From contig JAAYJU010000125.1 in assembly GCA_012522735.1 (NCBI GenBank), positions 1-33,575 on the forward strand: DNA of 33,575 bases. The letters are read 5' to 3'. The translations under genes and the position numbers were made by a program. The stretch comes from Clostridiales bacterium. GTDB lineage: Bacteria > Bacillota > Clostridia > Lachnospirales > Lachnospiraceae. The notes beneath the pieces were generated by a model. That model searched no databases and was not told the DNA's origin. It saw nothing but the letters and a program-made list of their open reading frames with translations. Shown here piece by piece: positions 16,680-24,416 of the stretch (position 1 is its first letter; the number at the start of each line of letters is the position of its first letter).

Positions 16680-18119
16680 ATGATTACTTTTCAAAAACCA
16701 AAATTTAAATTAGGTGTTGCTCCAACAAGGAGAGATATGTGGTTCAATCAGCATACCACAGATAATAAGAATGCTATTATGAACTTAATGAATAAGTTTT
16801 CTGAAAAATATGATTTTGAGTTAGTTACTATTGAGGGATTAGAGTTTGAAGATAAGACATTTACCTTCGGTAGTAGAACTATTCATGTAGATGCTGATGA
16901 TTTTATGACTGATTATGCTGATGCCAAGTTAATTGCTACATATTTTAAGGAGCAGGAGATTAATGCTTTATTTGTTCCATTCTGTAATTTTGGTCAGGAA
17001 GACGCCGTAGCAAGACTAGCATATGAACTTAAACTTCCTACATTACTTTGGGGTGCTAGAGATGTTGCACCAGAGGGATTAGGGATGAGACCAACAGATA
17101 CACAATGCGGTATGTTTGCATGTAGTAAAGTACTGTTAAGATATGGTGTTAAATTTACATATATAGAAAATTGTCACATAAGTGATGATGTATTTGAAAA
17201 GGACTTTGAGAAGTTCTTGAGTGTAGCCCGTGTCGTAAATAGTTTTAATAATCTACGTATTGGGCAGATAAGTGTTAGACCACAACAGTTTTTGAGTGTG
17301 ATGGTTAATGAAGCAGAATTGCTTGAAAAATTCGGCATAGAGTTGGTAACTATATCAGGAACAGAGTTGGTCAATGTTATTAATGGTATTATAGAAAACG
17401 AGCAGGATCAAATAGATGAATTGGTTGCAGATATTGAAAAAACTCTTGATCTATCACAGCTTAAGGATAAGAAAAAAACTGTGGCAGCTATTGAGCTTGG
17501 ATTTATGAAAATTGCCAAAAAGTATGGATGCAATGCACTTGCTAGTGATTGTTGGCATGTAATAAGGAATGCATTTGGTGTAGCTCCTTGTTTCATATTT
17601 GGTGATTTGCATGATAGAGGACTTCCTACTGCATGTGAGCTTGACATTCATGCGGCTATAGTTAGTGTAATGGCTACTGCGGCTACTGCTTATAAAGAAC
17701 CTGCTTTTGTAGCTGATCTTACATTACGTCACCCTCAAAAGGATAATGTAGAGCTACTGTGGCACTGCGGTCCATTTGCTAAGGCATTGAAAAAAGAAGG
17801 CGTTAATGGATATGTAGTTGAGGGTGGACAAGGATTCTACCCATTAAAACATGGAGATCTTACAGTACTTAGATTTGATGGACTTAATGGCGATTATAGT
17901 TGCTTTGTTGGTGTAGGTAAATCTATTGAGGGTCCTGAGACTAACGGTAATTATGTATGGCTTGAGGTAGATGACTGGGTTAAATGGGAGAAGAAATTCA
18001 TATATGGACCCTATATACATCATGTTGTAGGATTATTTGGAGACTACTCAGAGGTATTTAAAGAGGCTTGTAGATATATCGGTATTAATTATGATACTCC
18101 AGAGCTCCCCCTATTTTAA
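16680..18119 (+). CDS. L-fucose/L-arabinose isomerase-family protein
   Basis: This predicted cytoplasmic aldose-ketose isomerase has 479 residues. It shows the FucI/AraA-like organisation: an N-terminal Rossmann-like domain, a middle domain, and a C-terminal metal-dependent part. Recognisable blocks are VAAIELGFMKIAKKYGCNALASDCW and the LPTACELDIHAAI segment that resembles the FucI-type PxxCExDxxGA motif (Glu metal ligand), plus HCGPFAK. I chose ATG 16680 because AAGGAGG lies at 16664-16670, nine bases upstream; in-frame starts at 16590 and 16671 lack suitable spacing. It is the first gene of the rightward operon. Enzymes of this superfamily can isomerise D-galactose to D-tagatose, but fucose, arabinose or another sugar is possible. 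Confidence 0.85.
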   Translation: MITFQKPKFKLGVAPTRRDMWFNQHTTDNKNAIMNLMNKFSEKYDFELVTIEGLEFEDKTFTFGSRTIHVDADDFMTDYADAKLIATYFKEQEINALFVPFCNFGQEDAVARLAYELKLPTLLWGARDVAPEGLGMRPTDTQCGMFACSKVLLRYGVKFTYIENCHISDDVFEKDFEKFLSVARVVNSFNNLRIGQISVRPQQFLSVMVNEAELLEKFGIELVTISGTELVNVINGIIENEQDQIDELVADIEKTLDLSQLKDKKKTVAAIELGFMKIAKKYGCNALASDCWHVIRNAFGVAPCFIFGDLHDRGLPTACELDIHAAIVSVMATAATAYKEPAFVADLTLRHPQKDNVELLWHCGPFAKALKKEGVNGYVVEGGQGFYPLKHGDLTVLRFDGLNGDYSCFVGVGKSIEGPETNGNYVWLEVDDWVKWEKKFIYGPYIHHVVGLFGDYSEVFKEACRYIGINYDTPELPLF

Positions 18120-18154
18120 TATAAATGTTTTAGTAAGGCCAAGTACTATGGAAT

Positions 18155-18193
18155 ATACACACGATATATCTGTTTTAATATCGTGTGTATAAT
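18155..18193. promoter_or_regulatory. Long inverted repeat with a TATAAT in its right arm (operator-like)
   Basis: ATACACACGATAT (18155-18167) pairs perfectly with ATATCGTGTGTAT (18178-18190) around a 10-nt spacer; one more T-A pair extends it. TATAAT at 18188-18193 overlaps the right arm. No T-run follows and no good -35 is seen. It may be an operator at an internal promoter or an mRNA hairpin between the isomerase and aldolase genes. Confidence 0.55.
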
Positions 18194-18252
18194 TCTGAAC
18201 TCTATAAGTTTTATTACAGATATTAATTTATATACAGAAAGGACGTTCAATT

Positions 18253-19101
18253 ATGGCACTTGAAAAGGTTAGAGATATATTAAAAGAAGCTGATCAGAAT
18301 AAAACAGCTATACTTGCATTTGATGCCTTTGATTATAACACTATTTATGCAGCTATTAAAGGAGCAGGGGCGGTTAACAAACCTATAATAATTATGCTTT
18401 ATCCATCAATGAACAAAATAATATCCTTAGGTACTTTTGCTGCAACAGTTAAGGATATTGCTAGAGAGGTAAGTGTTCCAGTAGGTCTTCATCTTGATCA
18501 TTGTAGTGACTATGATTTTATTATCACCGCTATAAGAGAAGGCTTTACTTCGGTAATGGCAGATGGATCTTCACTTCCTTTTGTTGATAATATTAGTTTT
18601 ACTAATAGTGTTGTTAAAACGGCTAAAATTTTTGATGTAGATGTAGAGGGTGAGTTGGGTATGGTTGGAGTGGCAGCAAATACAGATGATTATTTTAATA
18701 CTGACAAATATACAACTCCCGAGCAAGCACAAATTTTTGCTAGCGAAACCGGAGTCGCTTCTCTTGCAATAGCAATTGGTAGTGCACATGGTGTATATAA
18801 GGAAGAACCTAAATTAGATATTGAAAGGCTTAAGGAGATAGATGCTGCTACTAGTGTACCACTAGTACTACATGGAGGTAGTGGTATTCCAGAAAAGCAA
18901 TTAATTGAAGCTTTTAAGAATGGTATTAACAAATTCAATATCGGTACAGAATTTTTTGCATTAACTGCTAAATTATCTAAGGACTTCTACAATGATTCTC
19001 AATTATCAGCTAATCCATTAGCTTCTTATTCTTATATACGTGAAAACCTACAAAAGTATATTGAAGATAAATTAGTGCTTACAACTATGACATGTAGATA
19101 A
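18253..19101 (+). CDS. Class II ketose (bis)phosphate aldolase (FbaA/GatY type)
   Basis: This zinc-dependent aldolase of 282 residues cleaves a phosphorylated ketose to DHAP and an aldehyde. Catalytic Asp82 and zinc ligand His83 lie in VGLHLDHCSD. The second metal and loop region reads VEGELGMVG. Further zinc ligands are expected in GSAHGVY and VLHGGSGIP, and the phosphate loop reads NKFNIGTEF. The size and motifs place it with FBA, tagatose-bisphosphate aldolases GatY/KbaY and related enzymes. Strict identification of the substrate is not possible. AAAGGACG precedes the ATG, though the gap from the isomerase gene is 133 bp with an inverted repeat. Its partner genes here, an isomerase and a PfkB kinase, imply a ketose-phosphate from the imported sugar rather than glycolytic FBP. 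Confidence 0.92.
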   Translation: MALEKVRDILKEADQNKTAILAFDAFDYNTIYAAIKGAGAVNKPIIIMLYPSMNKIISLGTFAATVKDIAREVSVPVGLHLDHCSDYDFIITAIREGFTSVMADGSSLPFVDNISFTNSVVKTAKIFDVDVEGELGMVGVAANTDDYFNTDKYTTPEQAQIFASETGVASLAIAIGSAHGVYKEEPKLDIERLKEIDAATSVPLVLHGGSGIPEKQLIEAFKNGINKFNIGTEFFALTAKLSKDFYNDSQLSANPLASYSYIRENLQKYIEDKLVLTTMTCR

Positions 19102-19134
19102 TCAAAACAATTACTTAAGATTGGATGTGTACAC

Positions 19135-20394
19135 ATGGAACAATTAAGCAACAAAGGATTTAAAAGTATGGCTATAATACTTATTGCAACAAATACTTTG
19201 GTATATATATCAAGTTCTTTATATGCACCATTTTTAGGAGCGTATTATACGGAAAGGGGAGTAACTGCCTCGGAAATAGGTATACTTATGGCAATAGGTC
19301 CCCTGATTGCCATACTAATTCAGCCTTTATGGGCTGGGCTTAGTGACAGGACAGGTCGTAGAAAGGATGTACTATCACTAATAATTCTGGGTTGTGCAAT
19401 CTCCATCAATTCATATTATTTAGGCAATAATTTCTTTGGATATTTTATAGCCACTATATTATTTACCATATTTTCAACATCAATGGTACCTTTAAGCGAT
19501 GCCATTCTGGTGGATCTATCGGAGAAGATAAAATTTAAGTTTTCTTATGTTAGATTAGGAGGTACGTTAGGCTATGCTTTAACTGTTTATATTGCAGGTA
19601 GGGTTTTAAAATATTATCCTTCAGCATTGTTTGCGATGGCATCCATAAGCTATCTAATTATGATGTTCGTAGTCAGAAGATTACCTAGTAAAGAGAGAGA
19701 AAACAGTCTAGGTGGGTCAGGTCAAAAACCTTTAGATATTGAGGAAGTTGAAGAAGCTAGACATGAAAAAAGGACTAAGAGAGAACGTAGTAGGATATTT
19801 ATGAATAACGATATTGTATTTGTATTGCTTTTTGCCTTTGTAACCCATTTGGGCTTATATTTTGGAATAGGATTTATGGGTGTATACTTAATTGAATTAG
19901 GCTATGATCAATCAATTATTGGTATGCTAAATACAATATCTGCATTAAGTGAGGTACCAATTCTACTTTGCATACATAAGCTTATAAAAAGATTTGGCAC
20001 TATGAGAATTATAGCTTTTTCTGGTATTATGGCAGGAGTAAGAATATTACTTATTTCTGGTGGTTCTCTTCCAACAATCATTATTTCACAGATGCTCCAA
20101 AGCGTAACTTATATGACAACTTATTACTGTTCTGTGACATATATCAATCAAAATGTGGAACCAATGCATCGTTCTAAAGGCCAGGGAATACTAACAATCA
20201 CTCAGGCGGGCTTAGGAAGTATAATGGGAATGATTTTAGGTGGACGAGTTATAGAGGCTATTGGTATGCGTCAATCCTACATAGTGGTGGGATGTGTGAT
20301 TGTAGGAGTATCCTTTGTTACTATTCTTATTTATATAATTTATAATAAGCTTAGATCTAGAAATTTGATTAATGAAATGGAGAATATAAAATGA
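19135..20394 (+). CDS. MFS transporter (MFS_1-like / NHS-LacY-like)
   Basis: This 12-helix secondary transporter has 419 residues. Membrane segments begin at about residue 13, and loop 2-3 carries GLSDRTGRRKD, the classic MFS signature. A polar central loop at about 185-222 (rich in Arg, Lys, Glu) separates the two six-helix halves. The family relates to sugar or nucleoside proton symporters. The annotated ATG 19135 has no clear ribosome binding site; in-frame ATG 19168 follows AAAGGA (19153-19158) at a good distance, so the protein may be 11 residues shorter. It lies between the aldolase and the cupin, which it overlaps by 4 bp. It could take up free monosaccharide alongside the ABC importer, or export a product. 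Confidence 0.88.
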   Translation: MEQLSNKGFKSMAIILIATNTLVYISSSLYAPFLGAYYTERGVTASEIGILMAIGPLIAILIQPLWAGLSDRTGRRKDVLSLIILGCAISINSYYLGNNFFGYFIATILFTIFSTSMVPLSDAILVDLSEKIKFKFSYVRLGGTLGYALTVYIAGRVLKYYPSALFAMASISYLIMMFVVRRLPSKERENSLGGSGQKPLDIEEVEEARHEKRTKRERSRIFMNNDIVFVLLFAFVTHLGLYFGIGFMGVYLIELGYDQSIIGMLNTISALSEVPILLCIHKLIKRFGTMRIIAFSGIMAGVRILLISGGSLPTIIISQMLQSVTYMTTYYCSVTYINQNVEPMHRSKGQGILTITQAGLGSIMGMILGGRVIEAIGMRQSYIVVGCVIVGVSFVTILIYIIYNKLRSRNLINEMENIK

Positions 20395-20906
20395 GAAAAA
20401 TAAATGTGCAGAAACTAACAATTGAAAATTTTAAAAGATATGGAACTTTTCAAAACCTTTTAGATGTTGAGGCCTTGGCAGTGACATCAATTGTGTCATC
20501 AATTGATGCGAGCTTTTTCCCTGATTTAGTATCATTTGATTATGGTAATACAATAAATCCAACCGTTTCAATATGCCTAGCAAAAAAAACAGAAAAAAAT
20601 ATAGTTCAGTTCTTAGAGTATCACCAGTATACTAATGAAGGGCTTATTCCTCTGGATGGAGACATTATAATATGTGTTGGAACACCTCCGCTCTATGGAA
20701 AGATGTCAGTGGATAATTTAGAGGCCTTCTTAATTCCTAAAGGAACTCTAGTAAAGCTTAATGCATATATAGTCCATGGACCACAGTTTTCTGTTGATAC
20801 AGATAAAGTGCATGTAGTGTGTATGCTAGCAGGTAGAACCTTTAAAAATGATATGGTTTTTGAACTATTTCAAAATGACGATGATAAGGCCGTAATAGAG
20901 CTATAA
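20391..20906 (+). CDS. Small AllA-like (ureidoglycolate lyase-fold) cupin, DUF4867-like
   Basis: This 171-residue cytoplasmic protein has no signal or membrane segment. Three blocks resemble ureidoglycolate lyase AllA: LTIENFKRYG near the N-terminus, VQFLEYHQYTNEGLIPLDGDIIICV in the middle, and LEAFLIPKGTLVKLNAYIVHGPQF near 120-145. They follow the same order and spacing as AllA, which implies a bicupin-like barrel with a metal site around the conserved histidines (YHQY and VHGP). No purine or allantoin genes are near, so ureidoglycolate is an unlikely substrate. It overlaps the MFS stop by 4 bp (ATGA), so the two are coupled, and the aldose 1-epimerase follows. A sugar isomerase, epimerase or binding role is plausible but unproven. 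Confidence 0.7.
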   Translation: MRKINVQKLTIENFKRYGTFQNLLDVEALAVTSIVSSIDASFFPDLVSFDYGNTINPTVSICLAKKTEKNIVQFLEYHQYTNEGLIPLDGDIIICVGTPPLYGKMSVDNLEAFLIPKGTLVKLNAYIVHGPQFSVDTDKVHVVCMLAGRTFKNDMVFELFQNDDDKAVIEL

Positions 20907-20932
20907 ACCATCAGTGGATCTAGGAGGTAGTT

Positions 20933-21985
20933 ATGTATATAGAACAGAAAAATTTTGGCTACTTAAGTAATGGTGACGAAGTAATCCTGTATAAGCTAAG
21001 TAATTCAAATGGTATAACTGTTGATATAATTTCTCTTGGAGGAATCATTAAGAGTATTGTATTACCTGACAAGAATAAAGAGCTTGCAGATGTTGTGCTT
21101 GGACAAGACTCACTTACAGACTATCTTACTAGACCCGCGTGTTCTGGAGCTATTATAGGGAGATGTGCAAATCGAATTTCAGGAGGAGCATATACTTATA
21201 ATGATAAGGTAATTGAACTGGAAAAAAACTATGGTAGTGACACCTTACATAGCGCAAGTGGATGCTATGCCATGAAAAATTTTGTAGGAGAAACCTTTAT
21301 TGAAGCAGATAGGATAGGAGTAATATTATATCTGAAAGACGATGGTGAAGGTGGCTTTCCGGGATGCGTAGAATTATGGGTTACTTATAGTTTAGATAAA
21401 GAAGGAAGGCTGTCAATACATTATAAGGCTGTGCCTTCTGAAGATACTGTTATTAATATAACCAATCATGCTTATTTTAATTTAGCAGGAGATTCTTCGG
21501 GACCAATCAATAATCATATACTAAAGCTAGAAGCGGATTATTATCTTCCTAATGATAAGAGAGGAATGCCAACAGGTGAAATATTGAAGGTTAATAAAAC
21601 ACCTTTAGATTTTATAGATGAAAAGCCTATTGGAAGAGAAATAAACTCAGTTTATACTCAGATTGCTTTGTTTGGTGGTTATGATCATAGCTACTGTATT
21701 AGGGGGAGAGGGCTTAGAAAGGCAGCTACAGTTATGCATAAGGAAAGCGGTAGGACCATGGTTGTATATACTGACCTTCCGGCTTTACAGTTTTATACGG
21801 CTAATATGTTACCAGAAAACTTTCTTGGTAAGAATGGTGCTGTATATAAGAGGCATCAAGGCTTTTGTCTTGAAACGCAGCATTACCCTAATGCTGTAAA
21901 TTATTCACAGTTTCCTAGCCCCTTTTATAAGGCAGGTGAGGTGTTTGACTCTCAAACCATTTTCCGCTTTTTTGTGAAGGAATGA
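20933..21985 (+). CDS. galM: Aldose 1-epimerase (galactose mutarotase)
   Basis: This enzyme interconverts alpha and beta anomers of galactose, glucose and related aldoses in the cytoplasm. Its 350 residues are the usual length. It shows the NRISGGAYTYN substrate loop, a catalytic His179 in NITNHAYFNLAG, His106 in TLHSAS, GGYDHSYC, and the C-terminal GFCLETQHYPNAVN block, which holds the general-base Glu. AGGAGG lies at 20922-20927. In this operon it would supply the right anomer to the isomerase after the glycosidases release their sugar, and it is one of the reasons to suspect a galactose-type substrate. Confidence 0.94.
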   Translation: MYIEQKNFGYLSNGDEVILYKLSNSNGITVDIISLGGIIKSIVLPDKNKELADVVLGQDSLTDYLTRPACSGAIIGRCANRISGGAYTYNDKVIELEKNYGSDTLHSASGCYAMKNFVGETFIEADRIGVILYLKDDGEGGFPGCVELWVTYSLDKEGRLSIHYKAVPSEDTVINITNHAYFNLAGDSSGPINNHILKLEADYYLPNDKRGMPTGEILKVNKTPLDFIDEKPIGREINSVYTQIALFGGYDHSYCIRGRGLRKAATVMHKESGRTMVVYTDLPALQFYTANMLPENFLGKNGAVYKRHQGFCLETQHYPNAVNYSQFPSPFYKAGEVFDSQTIFRFFVKE

Positions 21986-22012
21986 AATTGACTTAAGGAG
22001 GAGGAACTGATT

Positions 22013-23509
22013 ATGAAGCAGTATGTTATGGCACTGGATCAGGGGACAACCAGTTCAAGATGTATCATATATGACAGACAAGGTAAAATCTGTAGTGTTG
22101 GGCAGAAGGAGATTAAGCAGTATTATCCTCAATCGGGCTGGGTGGAACATGATCCTCTTGAAATATGGAATAGTCAGATTAATGTTGCTAAGCAAGCCAT
22201 GGAAAAGATTAATATTACAGCAGATAATATAGCTGCCATAGGTATTACAAATCAAAGAGAAACTACTGTTGTATGGGATAAAAGATCAGGTAAGCCTATA
22301 TATAATGCAATTGTTTGGCAGTGTAGAAGAACTGCATATATGATAGATGAATTAACTAAGGATGGCTATGGTGAGTATATTAAAAAGACAACAGGCTTAA
22401 TCCCTGATGCATATTTTTCAGCTAGTAAATTAAAATGGATTCTTGATAGGATAGATGGAGCAAGAGAAGAGGCAAGTAGAGGAAATCTACTATTTGGTAC
22501 AATTGAAACATGGCTCATATGGAATCTTACAAATGGTAAATCATTTGTTACTGATTATTCTAATGCATCAAGAACTATGCTTTTTGATATATACAAACTA
22601 AACTGGGATAAGGAGCTACTTAAGAAAAATGATATTCCCGAGGAAATGCTACCTACCCCAAGACCTTCAAGTTGCATATACGGTTATACTGATAAAGAGA
22701 TATTTGGTGGTGAAATTCCGGTATCCGGAGCGGCAGGGGACCAACAAGCGGCTCTTTTTGGACAGTGCTGTTTTGAAGCTGGAGATACAAAGATTACATA
22801 TGGAACAGGTGGATTCCTTCTGTCTAATCAAGGAAAGAATCCTATTATTTCGAATTCGGGCCTTATTACAACAATTGCGGCTAGCAAACCAAATGAAGTG
22901 AAATATGCTCTTGAAGGAAGTATATTTATGGCAGGAGCATCGGTTCAATGGCTTAGAGATGAATTACGTCTAATAAATAGTGCAGAAGAAACTGAGAGCT
23001 TGGCATTGTCGGTAAATGACACCAATGGGGTATATTTAGTACCTGCATTTACTGGTATTGGGGCACCGTATTGGAATCCATATGGAAGAGGAACTATAGT
23101 TGGATTAACTAGAGGTACAAAAAAAGAACATTTTACAAGAGCTGTTTTAGAATCTATTGCATACAGAGTCAATGACGTGATTATGGCTATGGAGAATGAT
23201 ACAGGAAAAAAGATAAATAAGCTTAAAGCTGATGGTGGAGCCTCATCTAATAGATTTCTTATGCAATTTCAATCTGATATCAGTAATATTGGCGTGTATC
23301 GTCCAAAGAGTATTGAAACAACCTCATTAGGCGCCGCATATCTAGCAGGCTTAGCTGTTGGCTATTGGGATAATACTGAGGAACTAAAAGAAAATTCAAA
23401 ATTGTATGATGTTTTTAATCCTCAGATGGAAGGGGATAAAGCCGCTAATTTACTTAAAGGATGGAATAAAGCAATAAATACTGCAATACATTGGTCAGAA
23501 AACAAATAG
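22013..23509 (+). CDS. glpK: Glycerol kinase
   Basis: This FGGY kinase converts glycerol to sn-glycerol 3-phosphate in the cytoplasm. Its 498 residues match GlpK. Family hallmarks are complete: [13 protein letters not shown] at the N-terminus, [11 protein letters not shown] (glycerol-binding Arg/Glu), [24 protein letters not shown] (catalytic Asp), TYGTGGF, and [32 protein letters not shown] lies at 21995-22004. No glpF or glpD is seen nearby, unlike a normal glycerol operon. The setting at the end of a sugar operon, with an aldolase and an aldo/keto reductase, suggests it may salvage glycerol made from glyceraldehyde. DHA or another triose could also be phosphorylated. Confidence 0.95.
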   Translation: MKQYVMALDQGTTSSRCIIYDRQGKICSVGQKEIKQYYPQSGWVEHDPLEIWNSQINVAKQAMEKINITADNIAAIGITNQRETTVVWDKRSGKPIYNAIVWQCRRTAYMIDELTKDGYGEYIKKTTGLIPDAYFSASKLKWILDRIDGAREEASRGNLLFGTIETWLIWNLTNGKSFVTDYSNASRTMLFDIYKLNWDKELLKKNDIPEEMLPTPRPSSCIYGYTDKEIFGGEIPVSGAAGDQQAALFGQCCFEAGDTKITYGTGGFLLSNQGKNPIISNSGLITTIAASKPNEVKYALEGSIFMAGASVQWLRDELRLINSAEETESLALSVNDTNGVYLVPAFTGIGAPYWNPYGRGTIVGLTRGTKKEHFTRAVLESIAYRVNDVIMAMENDTGKKINKLKADGGASSNRFLMQFQSDISNIGVYRPKSIETTSLGAAYLAGLAVGYWDNTEELKENSKLYDVFNPQMEGDKAANLLKGWNKAINTAIHWSENK

Positions 23510-23514
23510 AAGTT

Positions 23515-23530
23515 ATAGCAACAATGCTAT
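23515..23530 (+). other. Small hairpin after glpK
   Basis: ATAGCA / TGCTAT, 6 bp with a 4-nt loop, lies just after the glpK stop. No T-run follows, so termination here is uncertain. Confidence 0.35.
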
Positions 23531-23589
23531 GACAACCAAAACATATCTGGTAAACTTATGATTAAGCTTCGATATATAAGAGTTTCTTT

Positions 23590-23618
23590 TACAATTCACC
23601 TAATAAAGGTAAATTGTA
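23590..23618. promoter_or_regulatory. Operator-like dyad upstream of the nitroreductase gene
   Basis: TACAATTCACCT (23590-23601) and AGGTAAATTGTA (23607-23618) form a 12-bp dyad with one mismatch and a 5-bp centre. It ends 10 bp before the AAGGAGG site, where a bound MarR- or TetR-type repressor could block expression. The regulator class is a guess. Confidence 0.5.
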
Positions 23619-23640
23619 CATAAACTTAAGGAGGAAACAA

Positions 23641-24147
23641 ATGGATATAATTTTTAACAGGAGAAGTATTCGGAGATATAAGAAACAAGCTGTGGAACAG
23701 GTAAAGATAGAAAGGCTCCTTAAGGCAGCTATGCAAGCGCCTTCTGCTGCTAACCAACAACCGTGGGAATTTATCGTTGTTCAGAGTAAAGAAAGCCTTC
23801 GGAAACTTGCTGAAATAAGTCAATATTCAAAGATGGTAGTTGATGCTCCATTAGCCTTAGTTCTTCTGGGTAATAAAGATAGAATGAAATCTCAAAGACA
23901 TTGGGAACAGGACATGGCAGCGTCTGCTCAGAATATCCTTCTGGAAGCAGTTCATCTTGGACTGGGAGGAGTATGGATTGGCGTTGCACCTTTGCAGGAC
24001 AAAATGGACATTGTATCTAAACAGTATGAATTAGAAGATAGACTGAGTCCATTCTGTGTTATATCGATTGGATACCCTGATGAAGGGCAGGAGCACAAAT
24101 TCGTGGACAGGTTTGATCCTGAGAGAATTCATTATGAAAAGTATTAA
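23641..24147 (+). CDS. Nitroreductase-family flavoprotein
   Basis: This is a small FMN-dependent NAD(P)H oxidoreductase of 168 residues. The N-terminal FMN-binding signature NRRSIRRYKKQ is clear, followed by APSAANQQPWEFIVV and the C-terminal glycine-rich LGLGGVWIGVAP block and SIGYPDEGQ. The start at ATG 23641 is set by AAGGAGG (23628-23634); a TTG in frame at 23614 lies inside the operator-like dyad and is unlikely. It is separated from glpK by 131 bp. Activity on nitroaromatics, quinones or another electron acceptor is family-level inference. Its monocistronic position and dyad suggest stress- or substrate-responsive control. Confidence 0.92.
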   Translation: MDIIFNRRSIRRYKKQAVEQVKIERLLKAAMQAPSAANQQPWEFIVVQSKESLRKLAEISQYSKMVVDAPLALVLLGNKDRMKSQRHWEQDMAASAQNILLEAVHLGLGGVWIGVAPLQDKMDIVSKQYELEDRLSPFCVISIGYPDEGQEHKFVDRFDPERIHYEKY

Positions 24148-24172
24148 GTCAATCAAGGAATAGGTCAAATGA

Positions 24173-24307
24173 TCGTTTTCAGTAACACCCTTCTTACATG
24201 GTGCCGAAGGATTGCAATTATTTACAGCAAATCCAGAAAAAACAAGGGTTGAGTATAAAGGTACGAAAACCAAGAAAATAACGCTTGCAAATATTCCCAC
24301 AGTTTGA
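24173..24307 (+). pseudogene. Possible remnant of a coding region (44 codons, no start)
   Basis: Between the nitroreductase and rimP genes, one frame reads an orderly peptide that includes VTPFLHGAEGLQLFTANPEK and VEYKGTKTKKITLANIPTV, ending at TGA 24305-24307. Stops lie just upstream at 24161 and 24170, and there is no start codon or ribosome binding site. The composition looks coding-like rather than random. It could be a decayed gene end; I do not recognise the family. It overlaps the rimP promoter. Confidence 0.25.
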
Positions 24308-24313
24308 TATAAT
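24285..24313 (+). promoter_or_regulatory. Promoter of the rimP-nusA-infB operon
   Basis: -35 TTGCAA (24285-24290), a 17-bp spacer, -10 TATAAT (24308-24313) with TGA at 24305-24307, an extended -10. It lies about 100 bp before rimP. Confidence 0.78.
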
Positions 24314-24344
24314 AACATATGTGCAAAATGATAAGACTAAGAAG

Positions 24345-24364
24345 GAGTGGACGCGAGTCCACTC
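24345..24364 (+). promoter_or_regulatory. rimP leader hairpin with GNRA-type tetraloop
   Basis: GAGTGGAC (24345-24352) and GTCCACTC (24357-24364) form a perfect 8-bp stem capped by GCGA. It is followed by TTATGTTTTGTT, a broken T-tract. Its position about 25-30 nt after the predicted transcription start and before rimP suggests an attenuator or leader structure; similar hairpins are, to my recollection, common before rimP in Firmicutes. Confidence 0.6.
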
Positions 24365-24416
24365 TTATGTTTTGTTAACGAAGGTTAATGTTTTTTAGCA
24401 AGAAAGAAGGTATAAG

